Notes: generated by a model from the sequence alone, not told the origin. Positions 18,886 through 29,032 are shown, numbered from the stretch's first letter. The stretch: 64,000 nucleotides of DNA from Serratia ficaria (GCF_900187015.1 NZ_LT906479.1:1240001-1304000), one strand, 5' to 3'. Numbers and translations are program-made.

Positions 18886-19343
18886 CGGCTGACGGCGCGG
18901 ATCACCAGGGTGACGCCTTCTACGGCGATCACTTCCACCTCGGTGCCGACCGGCAGATCTTCAGTGGCCTGCGCGCGCCAGCTGCCGTCGCCGATGTTGA
19001 TGCGCCCCATGCCGTTGTGCATCGCTTCGGTCAGGGTGGCGCGGGTGCCGATCAGCTGGCGGTTGCGCTGGTTCAGCACCTGCGAGCCGTTGGCGGCGGC
19101 GGCCGGCCGCCGACGCAGCCAGTACCACCACAGATAGGCGACCAGCACGGTCAGCGCGGCGAAGATCGCCCCCTGCCATGCCCAGGGCAGCTGCGGCAGC
19201 AGCCAGACCAGCGCCCCGACGAGCAGGGCCGCCACGCCGCTCCACAACAGATAGCCGCCGGCCCCGAGCATTTCCGCCGCCAGCAGCACCCCGCCGAGGG
19301 AAAGCCAGAACCCGTGCGGATTTGCCGCAATGAGCTCGACCAT
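18882..19343 (-). CDS. ybbJ: NfeD-family membrane protein YbbJ
   Basis: A 153-aa NfeD-like protein with three N-terminal membrane helices ([20 protein letters not shown] onward) and a C-terminal soluble OB-like domain ([20 protein letters not shown]). NfeD proteins partner SPFH/stomatin proteins. It starts two bases after the qmcA stop, so the two form a classic SPFH-NfeD operon thought to act in membrane microdomains or membrane-protein quality control. Confidence 0.92.
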   Translation of the reverse strand: MVELIAANPHGFWLSLGGVLLAAEMLGAGGYLLWSGVAALLVGALVWLLPQLPWAWQGAIFAALTVLVAYLWWYWLRRRPAAAANGSQVLNQRNRQLIGTRATLTEAMHNGMGRINIGDGSWRAQATEDLPVGTEVEVIAVEGVTLVIRAVSR

Positions 19344-19345
19344 GG

Positions 19346-20251
19346 TTATTTGCCCTTGCTTTCTTTCAACAGCTCGGCGATGCCGCCGATGGAGCCGAGC
19401 AGGCTGCTGGCGTCCAGCGGCATCATCACCACCTTGCTGTTATTGGACGAACCGATCTTCTGCAGCGCATCGGTGTATTTCTGCGCCACGAAGTAGTTCA
19501 CCGCCTGAATGTTGCCGCTGGCGATAGCGTCGGAAACCAGCTGGGTGGCGCGCGCTTCGGCTTCGGCCGCGCGTTCGCGCGCCTCTGCCTGCAGAAACGC
19601 CGACTGCCGCTCCCCCTCGGCCTTCAGGATCTGCGACTGTTTGTCGCCTTCGGCGCGCAGGATCGCCGCCTGACGTACCCCTTCGGCCTCCAGAATATCG
19701 GCGCGTTTGGTACGCTCGGCCTTCATCTGGGCGTTCATCGACGCGATCAGCTCGGCCGGCGGGCGCACGTCGCGGATCTCGATGCGGGTGATTTTGACGC
19801 CCCAGGGATTGGTGGCTTCGTCGACGATGTGCAGCAGGCGGCTGTTGATGCTGTCACGCTGCGACAGCATTTCGTCCAGCTCCATCGAGCCGAGCACGGT
19901 GCGGAAGTTGGTCATGGTCAGGTTGACGATCGCCTGCTCGAGGTTGCTGACCTCGTAGGCGGCGCGCGCCGGATCGACCACCTGAATGAAACACACCGCG
20001 TCGATGGCGACGTTGGCGTTATCGCGCGAGATGATTTCCTGCGAAGGAATATCCAGCACCTGTTCCATCATGTTGATCTTGCGGCCGATGCGGTCCATAA
20101 ACGGCACCACCAGATTGAGGCCGGGCATCAGCGTTTTGGTGTAGCGGCCGAAGCGTTCCACCGTCCATTGGAACCCCTGCGGCACAATTTTGACGCCGGC
20201 GAACACCACGATCAGCGCGACGACAATCACGATCGGAATAAAAGTAAACAT
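19346..20251 (-). CDS. qmcA: SPFH/stomatin-like protein QmcA
   Basis: QmcA is a membrane-anchored SPFH/band-7 protein linked to FtsH-type quality control. The ATG at 20251 gives 301 aa and follows a perfect AGGAGG; a short in-frame extension to 20272 is less likely. One N-terminal membrane segment ([19 protein letters not shown]) is followed by the band-7 core ([20 protein letters not shown]) and an Ala/Glu-rich coiled coil around residues 185-240. It is the first gene of the qmcA-ybbJ operon. Confidence 0.95.
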   Translation of the reverse strand: MFTFIPIVIVVALIVVFAGVKIVPQGFQWTVERFGRYTKTLMPGLNLVVPFMDRIGRKINMMEQVLDIPSQEIISRDNANVAIDAVCFIQVVDPARAAYEVSNLEQAIVNLTMTNFRTVLGSMELDEMLSQRDSINSRLLHIVDEATNPWGVKITRIEIRDVRPPAELIASMNAQMKAERTKRADILEAEGVRQAAILRAEGDKQSQILKAEGERQSAFLQAEARERAAEAEARATQLVSDAIASGNIQAVNYFVAQKYTDALQKIGSSNNSKVVMMPLDASSLLGSIGGIAELLKESKGK

Positions 20252-20493
20252 GGCAAACCTCCTGTCAGACATATGTAAACGAATATTACGCCAGCGGCCG
20301 GGTAAAGACTAATCATTCAGGGGGGAGTTGGCGGTGAATATGCCAAATTGGCATGTTTCCAATAATTTTAATTCATTTCATGACGTTGTCCGGCTTGGTT
20401 AGAGTAAAAGTCTCGCCGCTTTTAACTTCAAATATTTGTCATTTTTATTTGCGACTATGCTTTTTGAAATGACATCTCGCGCCAAGGATTGTT

Positions 20494-21645
20494 ATGGATT
20501 CGATCAGTGTTGATGAACTCGCCTCAAAAAAAGATCGCTGGTATCGCATTGTGGAAGAAATGCTGGCGGAAGCCGGCGTCGCCATCAACGGCAATCGCGC
20601 CTGTGACATCCGGGTGCATAATCCCGCGCTGTTCAAGCGCATCCTGCAGGAAGGCTCGCTCGGCTTTGGCGAAAGCTATATGGACGGCTGGTGGGACTGC
20701 GATCGGCTGGATGCGTTATTCACCCGCATATTGCAGGCCGGCGTCGATGAGCGGCTGCCGAAAAGCCTGAGCGACATCGCGCGCATCGCCTATGCCCGGC
20801 TGTTCAACCGCCAGTCGCGCAAACGCGCCTGGCAGGTGGGCAAAGAGCATTACGATATCGGCAACGACCTGTTTCGGGCGATGCTCGATCCCTATATGCA
20901 ATATTCCTGCGGTTACTGGAAAGAGGCCCAAACGCTGGAGCAGGCGCAGCAGGACAAGCTGAAGATGATCTGCGAGAAGCTGCAGCTGAAGCCGGGCATG
21001 TCGCTGTTGGACATCGGCTGCGGCTGGGGCGGGCTGGCGCAGTATGCGGCGCAGCACTATGGGGTTTCGGTGCACGGCGTGACCATTTCGGCCGAGCAGC
21101 AAAAGCTGGCGCAGGAACGCTGCCGCGGGCTGGACGTCGAGATCCTGCTGCAGGATTATCGCGATTTGAACCGTCAGTTTGACCGCATCGTTTCGGTCGG
21201 CATGTTCGAACACGTCGGGCCGAAAAACTACGACACCTACTTCAGGGTGGCGGCGCGCAACCTGAAGCCCGACGGCCTGTTCCTGCTGCACACCATCGGC
21301 TCCAACCAGACCGATCTCAACGTCGACGCCTGGATAGACAAATACATTTTCCCCAACGGCTGTTTGCCGTCGGTGCGGCACATCGCCGAAGCCAGCGAAG
21401 GGCGTTTCGTGATGGAAGACTGGCACAATATCGGCGCGGATTACGACCGCACGCTGATGGCGTGGCTGGCGAATTTCAAGCAGGCGTGGCCGGCCTTGTC
21501 AGGGCGCTATTCCGAACGCTTCGAGCGGATGTTCACTTACTATCTGAATGCCTGCGCCGGCGCGTTTCGCTCGCGCAACATTCAGCTGTGGCAGGTGGTG
21601 TTCAGCCCGAAAGGTATAGAAGGCGGTGTTCGGGTTTACCGCTAA
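20494..21645 (+). CDS. cfa: Cyclopropane-fatty-acyl-phospholipid synthase
   Basis: Cfa transfers a methylene group from SAM to unsaturated phospholipid acyl chains at the inner membrane, giving acid and stress tolerance. At 383 aa it matches E. coli Cfa along its length: N-terminal ICEKLQLKPGMSLLDIGCGW is the SAM-binding start (GCGWGG), and GKEHYDIGNDLF, VGMFEHVGPKNYDTY and FTYYLNACAGAF are active-site regions. It lies next to qmcA here rather than at the E. coli position. The AT-rich upstream region holds its promoter. Confidence 0.96.
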   Translation: MDSISVDELASKKDRWYRIVEEMLAEAGVAINGNRACDIRVHNPALFKRILQEGSLGFGESYMDGWWDCDRLDALFTRILQAGVDERLPKSLSDIARIAYARLFNRQSRKRAWQVGKEHYDIGNDLFRAMLDPYMQYSCGYWKEAQTLEQAQQDKLKMICEKLQLKPGMSLLDIGCGWGGLAQYAAQHYGVSVHGVTISAEQQKLAQERCRGLDVEILLQDYRDLNRQFDRIVSVGMFEHVGPKNYDTYFRVAARNLKPDGLFLLHTIGSNQTDLNVDAWIDKYIFPNGCLPSVRHIAEASEGRFVMEDWHNIGADYDRTLMAWLANFKQAWPALSGRYSERFERMFTYYLNACAGAFRSRNIQLWQVVFSPKGIEGGVRVYR

Positions 21646-21691
21646 TCCCCCTCGTCTTTCCCGCCGCATCGTTGTTGGCTGCACGTTCGAA

Positions 21692-21723
21692 CCCTGGTCA
21701 CTTAGTTATCTAAGCTCCCAGGG
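21692..21723. repeat. Intergenic inverted repeat between cfa and cnoX
   Basis: CCCTGG-TCA-CTTAG-TTAT-CTAAG-CT-CCAGGG folds into a two-part hairpin. I have an impression that a similar block with the flank GTTGGCTGCACGTTCGAA recurs in Serratia intergenic regions, but I cannot confirm copy number here. It may also serve as a bidirectional terminator for the convergent cfa and cnoX genes. Confidence 0.5.
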
Positions 21724-21775
21724 CTTCTCGCGTTTGCCGCCTAAATGCGACGAAAAATCCATTGGGGATGGCGGG

Positions 21776-22630
21776 TTAATATAATAAAGAATACAGCTGA
21801 CGGCGATACTTGGCCGCCAGCGCGTCGCCGGTGCCCAGCGCGGCCAGAATATCCATCAGCGTCTTGCGCGCGTTGCCGTTGGCGGCGGCCAGATCTTTCT
21901 TCAGATGGCCGATCAGCAGTTCCAGCGCTTCTTCGTTGCGCCCGACCTGATGCAGCTGCAGCGCCAGCTGCACCGCCAGATCCACGTTGTCCGGCTGCTG
22001 CTGAACCTGTTGCTGCAGCTGCTGGATTTCCGGGGTGTCGGCCGCCTGCTTCAGCAGCTCAATCTGCGCCACCAGGCCCTGGTAACGGGTGTCGCGGTCC
22101 TGCAACGGAATGGTCGCCAGCACCGCTTCGGCGTCTTCGCTGCGGTTCAGCGCGATTTGGGTCTCGGCCAGCGTCAGGCCGATGTCGCTGCGTTGCTGGC
22201 TTGACTGCCAGGCGTCTTTCAACAGCGGCAGCGCTTCGGCGGCCTTATCGTCCGCCAGCAGTTCCATCGCCTGCGCCAGCTTCAGATCTTCTTCCTTCGG
22301 CAGGAAACGCTGCAGGAATTCGCGGATCACCTCTTCCGGCTGCGGGCCCTGGAAGCCGTCGACCGGCTGGCCGTCTTTGAACAGGTACACCGTCGGGATG
22401 GATCGCAGCCCGAACTGGGAGGCGATCATCTGTTCGGCGTCGCAGTCGACCTTGGCCAGCACGAACTGCCCGGCGTATTCCGCCGCCAGTTTGTCCAGCA
22501 GCGGGGTGAGCTGCAGGCAGTGTTGGCTGCGCTCCGACCAGAAGTAGAACAGCACCGGGATGGACATCGACTGTTCCAGCGTCTGGTGCAGGTTAGTTTC
22601 GTTAATATCAACAACAGCTTGAGCTAGCAT
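21776..22630 (-). CDS. cnoX: Chaperedoxin CnoX (YbbN)
   Basis: CnoX is a holdase that guards proteins from oxidation and passes clients to GroEL and DnaK. Starting at 22630 gives 284 aa as in E. coli; the open frame further upstream is not conserved. It has an N-terminal thioredoxin fold whose active site is SQHC instead of CxxC, so it is not a normal oxidoreductase. Tetratricopeptide repeats fill residues 120-284 (for example [19 protein letters not shown]). Confidence 0.95.
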   Translation of the reverse strand: MLAQAVVDINETNLHQTLEQSMSIPVLFYFWSERSQHCLQLTPLLDKLAAEYAGQFVLAKVDCDAEQMIASQFGLRSIPTVYLFKDGQPVDGFQGPQPEEVIREFLQRFLPKEEDLKLAQAMELLADDKAAEALPLLKDAWQSSQQRSDIGLTLAETQIALNRSEDAEAVLATIPLQDRDTRYQGLVAQIELLKQAADTPEIQQLQQQVQQQPDNVDLAVQLALQLHQVGRNEEALELLIGHLKKDLAAANGNARKTLMDILAALGTGDALAAKYRRQLYSLLY

Positions 22631-22708
22631 GTATTTTCTCTCTGATCTTGCGGAGCCATTGGCTTGTAGATGGGGGCGCGCCGGCATTCTTCAACCCCGA
22701 CGGCCAAA

Positions 22709-23485
22709 TTAACCGTTGCTGCGCAGCAGCCAGTCCAGCCAGCGCCCCGGCAGAATGCGGCGCAGCACGCTCAGCGCGTGCGCCAGCAGGGTGACCGGAT
22801 AGCGCAATTTGGCCTTCGGGCTTTCCAGCGCGTGGCGCAGCTTGGGCAGAATGGCCTCCGGCGGCAGCGTCAGGCGTTTGGCGATGCCGGGGTTATGCAC
22901 CGGTTTGTCGCTCTGCGCCTGATTGACGTTTTGGGTAAAGTGGGTGGCGATGGGCCCCGGTTCGATCAGGCTCACCTGAATGCCGCTGCCGTGCAGCTCC
23001 ATGCGCAGCGCATCGGACCAGGCTTCCAACGCGAATTTGCTGGCGGCGTAGGCGCCGCGGCCGGCGCTGGACACCAGCCCCATCACCGAACTGGTCTGGA
23101 TAATGCGCCCCTCGCCGTGCGGCAGCATCGCCGGCAGCAGCAGCTGGGTCAGCTGATGGGTGCCGAACAGGTTGGTGGCGAACTGCCGTTCCAGCTGGCG
23201 GCGGGAAATGCGGCTCAACGGGCCGTAAACCCCGAAGCCGCCGTTGTTGAACAGGCCGTACAGGCGGCCTTCGGTCAGCGCGATCACCTGCGCCGCGGCG
23301 CGTTCGACGCTGGCGCTGTCGTCGAGATCCAGCTCGATGCCTTCCAGCCCGAGCTGGCGCATGTTTTCCACGTCCTGCGGCTTGCGGCAGGCGGCCAGCA
23401 CCCGGTAACCGCGGTTGCGCAAGTCCTGCGCCGCAATCAGTCCAATCCCGCTGGAACAGCCGGTTATCAATACCGCTTTTTGCAT
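22709..23485 (-). CDS. ybbO: Short-chain dehydrogenase/reductase YbbO
   Basis: A 258-aa NADP-dependent SDR, in E. coli an aldehyde reductase active on medium and long chains. The Rossmann motif TGCSSGIG is at residues 8-15, the structural NNGGFG near 86 and the catalytic YxxxK (YAASK) near 150. It lies between cnoX and tesA as in E. coli. Confidence 0.9.
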   Translation of the reverse strand: MQKAVLITGCSSGIGLIAAQDLRNRGYRVLAACRKPQDVENMRQLGLEGIELDLDDSASVERAAAQVIALTEGRLYGLFNNGGFGVYGPLSRISRRQLERQFATNLFGTHQLTQLLLPAMLPHGEGRIIQTSSVMGLVSSAGRGAYAASKFALEAWSDALRMELHGSGIQVSLIEPGPIATHFTQNVNQAQSDKPVHNPGIAKRLTLPPEAILPKLRHALESPKAKLRYPVTLLAHALSVLRRILPGRWLDWLLRSNG

Positions 23486-23510
23486 AACTTTACCTAGTGT
23501 ACAACCCTAT

Positions 23511-24152
23511 TTAGTTAGACTCATGTTTTACTAGAGGTTCCAGACGTTCCGCCATCCAGGTGGCGATAAACGGCTGGGCGTCCCGATTGGGGTGCAATCC
23601 GTCATCCTGCATCCATTCCGCTTTCACCACCACCTGCTCCATATAGAACGGCAGCAGCGGGATATCGAACTGCTTGGCCAGCGTCGGGTAAATCGCGCTG
23701 AACGCCTCGGTATAGCGGCGGCCGTAGTTCGGCGGAATGCGGATCTGCATCAGCAGCGGCTGGGCGCCGGCCTGCCGCACCAGGGTGATGATTTGGCCGA
23801 GATCGCGTTGCACATCCTGCGCCGGGAACCCGCGCAGGCCGTCGTTGGCCCCCAGCTCGATCAGCACCCAGCGCGGCTGATGTTGTTTCAGCAGCGCTGG
23901 CAGACGCGCCAGGCCCTGCGCGGCGGTGTCGCCGCTGATGCTGGCGTTGACCAGCTGCGGCTCGCCCGGTTTTTTCTGCCATTGATCGGCCAACAGCGTC
24001 GGCCAGGCCTGCGCCACCGGCAGGCGATAGCCGGCGCTTAAACTGTCGCCCAAAATCAATAAGGTATCGGCGGCGACGGCGCGTAAACTGAATAATCCCA
24101 ACAGCAAAAGGAAGGGAAGATGCCAGCGGAAAACGTTCTTGAAGTTCATCAT
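23511..24152 (-). CDS. tesA: Periplasmic thioesterase I / lysophospholipase L1 TesA
   Basis: TesA is an SGNH hydrolase acting on acyl thioesters, lysophospholipids and some peptides in the periplasm. The start is the first ATG of MMNFKNVF at 24152, giving 213 aa; the much longer open frame to 24845 is only the antisense of ybbA. It has a signal peptide ending near AVA-A, the block I motif GDSLSAGY, GAND in block III and DGLHPN at the C-terminus. Its first 33 bases lie inside the opposite-strand ybbA gene. Confidence 0.95.
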   Translation of the reverse strand: MMNFKNVFRWHLPFLLLLGLFSLRAVAADTLLILGDSLSAGYRLPVAQAWPTLLADQWQKKPGEPQLVNASISGDTAAQGLARLPALLKQHQPRWVLIELGANDGLRGFPAQDVQRDLGQIITLVRQAGAQPLLMQIRIPPNYGRRYTEAFSAIYPTLAKQFDIPLLPFYMEQVVVKAEWMQDDGLHPNRDAQPFIATWMAERLEPLVKHESN

Positions 24153-24806
24153 CTTAGTAAACACGTTGGTCAGGGTGAGCATCGGCTCTCCATCCTTACC
24201 GGAGTCGAGCTGGTTGTCAAACCCGCGCAGACGATCGCCCTGATCGGCGAATCCGGCTCGGGCAAATCGACGCTGCTGGGCATCCTCGCCGGGCTGGACG
24301 ACGGCAGCGAAGGGGAGGTGCAGCTGCTGGGCGAGTCGCTGACCGCGCTGGATGAAGAGGGCCGCGCCGCGCTGCGCGCCAAAAACGTCGGCTTCGTGTT
24401 CCAGTCGTTCATGCTGGTGCCGACGCTGAACGCGCTGGAAAACGTGCAGCTGCCGGCGCTGCTGCGCGGCGAGAGCGACCGCCAAAGCCGCGAGCAGGCG
24501 GTGCAACTGCTGGAACAGCTGGGGCTGGGCAAGCGGCTCGATCACCTGCCGGCGCAGCTGTCCGGCGGCGAGCAGCAGCGGGTAGCGTTGGCGCGCGCCT
24601 TCAGCGGCCGGCCGCGGGTGCTGTTCGCCGATGAGCCGACCGGCAACCTCGATCGCCAGACCGGCGAACGCATCGCCGACCTGCTGTTCACCCTCAACCG
24701 GGATTTCGCCACCACCCTGATACTGGTGACTCACGACGAAACGCTGGCGGCGCGCTGCCAGCGGCGGCTGCGGCTGCGCGAAGGCAAGCTGTGGGAGGAA
24801 GCATGA
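24120..24806 (+). CDS. ybbA: ABC transporter ATP-binding protein YbbA
   Basis: A 228-aa ATPase of the LolD/MacB-like group that pairs with the permease YbbP. Walker A is GESGSGKST near residues 40-48, the signature LSGGEQQR near 143 and Walker B VLFADEP near 163. MPAENVLEVHHLSKHVGQG at the start matches E. coli. The gene overlaps tesA head to head and its stop overlaps the ybbP start. Substrate unknown; a role in releasing or handling lipid or other hydrophobic material is often suggested. Confidence 0.94.
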   Translation: MPAENVLEVHHLSKHVGQGEHRLSILTGVELVVKPAQTIALIGESGSGKSTLLGILAGLDDGSEGEVQLLGESLTALDEEGRAALRAKNVGFVFQSFMLVPTLNALENVQLPALLRGESDRQSREQAVQLLEQLGLGKRLDHLPAQLSGGEQQRVALARAFSGRPRVLFADEPTGNLDRQTGERIADLLFTLNRDFATTLILVTHDETLAARCQRRLRLREGKLWEEA

Positions 24807-27235
24807 TCTGGCGCTGGTTTTGGCGGGAATGGCGCTCCCCGTCATTGCTGATAGTCTGGTTGGCGCTGACGCTGTCGGTCGCCTGCGTGCTGGCGCTGGG
24901 CAGCATCAGCGACCGCATGGACAAGGGGCTGAGCCAGCAGAGCCGCGACTTTATCGCCGGCGATCGGGTGCTGCGCAGCGCCCGGCCGGTGCCGGAGGGG
25001 TGGTTGCTGGACGCGCAGCAGGAAGGGCTGAAACTCAGCCGCCAGCTGTCGTTCACCACCATGACCTACGCCGGCGATCGGCCGCAGCTGGCGGACGTTA
25101 AGGCTACCGATCTGGCCTATCCGCTGTACGGCAAGCTGGAAACGCGACCGGCCAACGTCAAGCCGGAGCCGGGCTCCGTGCTGGTGGCGCCGCGCCTGCT
25201 GGCGCTGCTCAACGTGAAGGTCGGGGACATGCTCGAGGTCGGCGACACCCGCCTGCGCATCGCCGGTGAAATCATTCAGGAGCCGGATTCCGGCTTCAAT
25301 CCGTTCCAGACCGCGCCGCGCATCATGATCAACCTGGCGGACGTCGATAAAACCGGCGCGGTGCAGCCGGGCAGTCGCCTGACCTATCGTTACATGTTCG
25401 CCGGTGCGGCGCAGGATCTCCAGGGTTACGAAACGCGCCTGACGCCGCAGCTGCAGCCGGACCAGCGCTGGTTCGGGCTGCAGGAGTCCGGCAGCGCGCT
25501 GGGCAAATCGCTGCAGCGTTCTCAACAGTTCCTGCTGCTGTCGGCGTTATTGACGCTGCTGCTGTCGATCGCCGCGGTGGCGGTGGCGATGAGCCACTAC
25601 TGCCGCAGCCGTTATGATCTGATTGCGGTGCTGAAAACGCTCGGCGCCGGCCGCGGCGCGCTGCGCAAGCTGATCGTCGGCCAGTGGCTGGCGGTAATGC
25701 TGCTGGCGGCGGCGTGCGGCGGGGCGATAGGTTTGGCCTTCGAGGCGGCGCTGATCCGCCTGCTGGCGCCGGTGCTGCCGGCGGCGTTGCCCGCCGCCGG
25801 GGGCTGGCCGTGGCTGTGGGCGCTGGGCGCGCTGGTGCTGATTTCGCTGCTGGTCGGGCTGCGGCCGTATCGACAACTGCTGGCCACCCAGCCGCTGCGC
25901 GTGCTGCGCCGCGACGTGGTGGCCAACGTCTGGCCGCTGCGCTATTTCCTGCCGGCCACGGCGGTGATCGTGGTGGCGCTGCTGACCGCGCTGATGGGCG
26001 CCAGCACGCTGCTGTGGGCCATTTTGGCCGGCATTCTGGTGCTGGCGTTGCTGCTGGGCGGCATTGGCTGGGGCAGCCTGTTGCTGCTGCGCCGCATCCA
26101 GCTGAAGAACCTGGCGCTGCGGCTGGCGGTTAACCGTTTGCTGCATCAGCCGTGGGTGACGGTCAGCCAGCTGGCGGCGTTTTCGCTGTCGTTCATGCTG
26201 CTGGCCCTGTTGCTGGTGCTGCGCGGCGATCTGTTGGATCGCTGGCAGCAGCAGCTGCCGCCGGACAGTCCGAACTACTTCCTGCTCAACATGACCGAAG
26301 CGCAGGTGCCGCAGGTGCAGGCTTTCCTGCAGCAACGGCAGATCAAACCGGAGACGTACTACCCGATCGTGCGGGTGCGTCTGACCGAGATTAACCAGCA
26401 GGTGGCTACCGAACGGGTGCATGAGGACGATCCGGGCGGCGAGGCGGTCAACCGCGAGCTGAACCTGACCTGGCTGGCGCAGCTGCCGGATCACAACCCG
26501 CTGCAGGCCGGCAGTTGGCCGCCGCAGGCCGGGGAGGTGTCGATGGATCAAGGCATCGCCGGACGATTGAAGATCAAGCTGGGCGACACGCTGACCTTCA
26601 GCGGCGATACCCAGTCGTTCAGCGCCAAAGTCACCAGCCTGCGCCAGGTGGACTGGGAAAGCCTGAAGCCGAACTTTTACTTCATTTTCCCGCCGGGCGC
26701 GCTGGACGGCCAGCCGCAAACCTGGCTGACCAGCTTCCGTTATGACGGCGACGGCCAGATGCTGACCCAGCTTAACCGCCAGTTCCCGACGCTCAGCCTG
26801 CTGGACATCGGATCGATCCTGAAACAGGTCGGCGGCGTGCTGCAGCAGGTCAGTCGTGCGCTGGAGGTGATGGTGGTGCTGGTGGTGCTGTGCGGCGGCC
26901 TGTTGCTGATGGCGCAGGTGCAGGTCGGCATGCGGCAGCGGCGACAGGAGCTGGTGGTGTACCGAACGCTGGGTGCCGGCAAGCGTCTGTTGCGCAGCAC
27001 GCTGTGGTGTGAATTCGCTTTGCTGGGGCTGGTGGCGGGCGTCGCCGCGGCGGTTGGCGCGGAAGCGGCGCTGTGGCTGCTGCAAAGCCAGGTGTTTGAT
27101 TTCCCCTGGGCGCCGACGCCGGTGCTGTGGTGGGCGCTGCCGCTGTTCAGCGCGCTGTTGCTGTCGCTGTGCGGTGGCTGGCTTGGCGTGCGCCTGCTGC
27201 GCGGGCGGGCGTTGTTCCGCAGCTACGACGGGTAA
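24803..27235 (+). CDS. ybbP: FtsX-like ABC transporter permease YbbP
   Basis: An 810-aa inner-membrane permease of the MacB/FtsX type: one N-terminal helix, a long periplasmic domain, then three helices (residues about 240-380), further helices in the middle, a second periplasmic domain and three C-terminal helices with an FtsX domain (MVVLVVLCGGLLLMAQVQVG). I chose MIWRWFWREW at 24803, whose ATGA overlaps the ybbA stop. YbbA and YbbP should form one complex. Confidence 0.94.
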   Translation: MIWRWFWREWRSPSLLIVWLALTLSVACVLALGSISDRMDKGLSQQSRDFIAGDRVLRSARPVPEGWLLDAQQEGLKLSRQLSFTTMTYAGDRPQLADVKATDLAYPLYGKLETRPANVKPEPGSVLVAPRLLALLNVKVGDMLEVGDTRLRIAGEIIQEPDSGFNPFQTAPRIMINLADVDKTGAVQPGSRLTYRYMFAGAAQDLQGYETRLTPQLQPDQRWFGLQESGSALGKSLQRSQQFLLLSALLTLLLSIAAVAVAMSHYCRSRYDLIAVLKTLGAGRGALRKLIVGQWLAVMLLAAACGGAIGLAFEAALIRLLAPVLPAALPAAGGWPWLWALGALVLISLLVGLRPYRQLLATQPLRVLRRDVVANVWPLRYFLPATAVIVVALLTALMGASTLLWAILAGILVLALLLGGIGWGSLLLLRRIQLKNLALRLAVNRLLHQPWVTVSQLAAFSLSFMLLALLLVLRGDLLDRWQQQLPPDSPNYFLLNMTEAQVPQVQAFLQQRQIKPETYYPIVRVRLTEINQQVATERVHEDDPGGEAVNRELNLTWLAQLPDHNPLQAGSWPPQAGEVSMDQGIAGRLKIKLGDTLTFSGDTQSFSAKVTSLRQVDWESLKPNFYFIFPPGALDGQPQTWLTSFRYDGDGQMLTQLNRQFPTLSLLDIGSILKQVGGVLQQVSRALEVMVVLVVLCGGLLLMAQVQVGMRQRRQELVVYRTLGAGKRLLRSTLWCEFALLGLVAGVAAAVGAEAALWLLQSQVFDFPWAPTPVLWWALPLFSALLLSLCGGWLGVRLLRGRALFRSYDG

Positions 27236-27355
27236 CCGCCCTCGGCATGGATCCGGCCCGTCGCCAGGCCGGATCCGCTTCAGCTCCTCTTTCCGCTCCG
27301 TCGCCCCGAGTCCCCCGATCCCAGGTTCTTCCTGCCGGCAGCCCTTGGAATGTGA

Positions 27356-27371
27356 GTGAAATCGCTTACAA
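27356..27371 (+). promoter_or_regulatory. Distal GalR/GalS-type operator
   Basis: GTGAAATCGCTTACAA matches the Gal operator consensus GTGKAANCGNTTNCAC at 14 of 16 positions. Its centre is 172 bp upstream of the proximal operator, so repression by DNA looping is possible. Confidence 0.65.
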
Positions 27372-27527
27372 GTTTACCGAAATCGGCCCCGGGAATACGC
27401 TAATCGCCCCGGATTGACGTTCCGCGGGGTTTATTTTTCAAACCGCATGAGTAAAGTAAGTGGCATTTTATTAGTGACTTACGGCTACTTTTTGCCGATG
27501 CGGCGTTTTTTTTGCAAAGAAAAAATA

Positions 27528-27543
27528 ATGTAACCGTTTCCAC
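27528..27543 (+). promoter_or_regulatory. Proximal GalR/GalS-type operator
   Basis: ATGTAACCGTTTCCAC matches the Gal operator consensus at 15 of 16 positions. It lies 83 bases before galP and directly abuts a CRP-like site. Confidence 0.8.
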
Positions 27544-27565
27544 TAATGTGATCGCACTCACTTAC
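27544..27565 (+). promoter_or_regulatory. CRP-like site upstream of galP
   Basis: TGTGA-TCGCAC-TCACT at 27547-27562 matches the CRP core TGTGA-N6-TCACA with one change. It is adjacent to the Gal operator, consistent with cAMP-CRP activation of a sugar importer. Confidence 0.75.
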
Positions 27566-27625
27566 CGTCGGGCGATTGCCTCCTATCATGGCGTTAACTG
27601 ATGAACGTTACCTATTGGAGGCTGT

Positions 27626-29032
27626 ATGAGTGCTACCGCCAAAGCTGCACCGGCTGCAAAAGGCCAGGCTAATGCCGGTATGACTTTTTTCGTCTGTTTT
27701 CTGGCTGCGCTAGCCGGGTTGCTGTTTGGCCTGGATATCGGCGTGATTGCGGGCGCTTTGCCGTTTATTACCGAGTCGTTTAATATCACCAGCTCCCAGC
27801 AGGAGTGGGTGGTCAGCTCAATGATGTTTGGGGCGGCGGTCGGCGCGGTCGGCAGCGGCTGGATGAACTTCCGCCTGGGGCGCAAATACAGCCTGATGAT
27901 CGGCGCGATCCTGTTTGTGGCGGGGTCGCTTTGTTCGGCGTTCGCGCCCGACGTGGAAATACTGATCGTTTCCCGCGTGCTGCTGGGGTTGGCGGTGGGC
28001 ATCGCCTCCTATACCGCGCCGATTTACCTGTCTGAAATTGCGCCGGAGAAAATTCGCGGCAGCATGATTTCCATGTATCAGCTGATGATCACCATCGGCA
28101 TTTTGGCGGCTTATCTGTCTGACACCGCCTTCAGCTATACCGGCGCCTGGCGCTGGATGCTGGGGGTCATCACCATTCCCGCCGGGCTGCTGCTGGTCGG
28201 CGTGTTTTTCCTGCCGGACAGCCCGCGCTGGCTGGCCTCGCGCAATCGCCATGAACAGGCGCGGCAGGTGCTGGAAAAGCTGCGCGACAGCAGCGCGCAG
28301 GCCCAGCATGAGCTGAATGAAATTCGCGAAAGCCTCAAGCTGAAGCAGAGCGGCTGGGCGCTGTTCAAAGACAATAAAAACTTCCGCCGCGCGGTGTTCC
28401 TTGGCGTTCTGTTGCAGGTGATGCAGCAGTTCACCGGCATGAACGTCACCATGTATTACGCGCCGAAAATATTTGGCCTGGCGGGCTTCGCCAGCACCGA
28501 GCAGCAGATGTGGGGGACGGTGATCGTCGGGTTGGTCAACGTGCTGGCCACCTTTATCGCGATTGGCCTGGTCGACCGCTGGGGCCGTAAACCGACGCTG
28601 ATCCTCGGCTTTATCGTAATGGCGGTGGGCATGGGCGCATTGGGGACCATGATGAGCCTCGGCATGAGCACGCCGGCGACGCAATACTTCGCCATCATCA
28701 TGCTGCTGATGTTTATCGTCGGTTTCGCCATGAGCGCCGGCCCGCTGATCTGGGTGCTGTGCTCGGAGATCCAGCCGCTGAAAGGCCGCGATTTCGGCAT
28801 TACCTGTTCTACCGCCACCAACTGGATCGCCAACATGATCGTCGGGGCGACCTTCCTGACCATGCTCAATTCGTTGGGCAGCGCCTGCACCTTCTGGGTT
28901 TACGCGGCGCTCAACGTGCTGTTTATCTTCATCACGCTGGCGCTGATCCCGGAAACCAAAAATATCTCGCTGGAACATATCGAACGCAATCTGATGGCCG
29001 GCAAACCGTTGCGTAAAATCGGCTCGCGTTGA
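27626..29032 (+). CDS. galP: Galactose:H+ symporter (GalP-type MFS)
   Basis: A 468-aa sugar porter of the major facilitator superfamily with 12 membrane helices. It is closer to E. coli GalP than to AraE across the protein, for example [57 protein letters not shown] and [17 protein letters not shown]. The motifs GRK and PETK of sugar porters are present. Control by two Gal operators and a CRP site supports a galactose substrate. E. coli galP lies elsewhere, so this is a lineage-specific position. Confidence 0.9.
   Translation: MSATAKAAPAAKGQANAGMTFFVCFLAALAGLLFGLDIGVIAGALPFITESFNITSSQQEWVVSSMMFGAAVGAVGSGWMNFRLGRKYSLMIGAILFVAGSLCSAFAPDVEILIVSRVLLGLAVGIASYTAPIYLSEIAPEKIRGSMISMYQLMITIGILAAYLSDTAFSYTGAWRWMLGVITIPAGLLLVGVFFLPDSPRWLASRNRHEQARQVLEKLRDSSAQAQHELNEIRESLKLKQSGWALFKDNKNFRRAVFLGVLLQVMQQFTGMNVTMYYAPKIFGLAGFASTEQQMWGTVIVGLVNVLATFIAIGLVDRWGRKPTLILGFIVMAVGMGALGTMMSLGMSTPATQYFAIIMLLMFIVGFAMSAGPLIWVLCSEIQPLKGRDFGITCSTATNWIANMIVGATFLTMLNSLGSACTFWVYAALNVLFIFITLALIPETKNISLEHIERNLMAGKPLRKIGSR

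Larger units (their letters stand above)
27236..27625. other. Intergenic region between ybbP and galP
   Basis: No gene is seen in these 390 bases. GGATCCGGCC (27249-27258) and GGCCGGATCC (27267-27276) form a perfect 10-bp stem that may end the ybbAP transcript, but there is no U-run. The remainder is AT-rich and holds the galP control sites listed separately. Confidence 0.7.

Noticed and set aside
24153..24845. N-terminal extension of the tesA frame
   Set aside because: It is antisense to ybbA; TesA homology and its signal peptide begin at 24152.
25547..27085. 512-codon Gln/His-rich minus-strand frame opposite ybbP
   Set aside because: Composition is typical of antisense GC-rich sequence, and ybbP is clearly coding.
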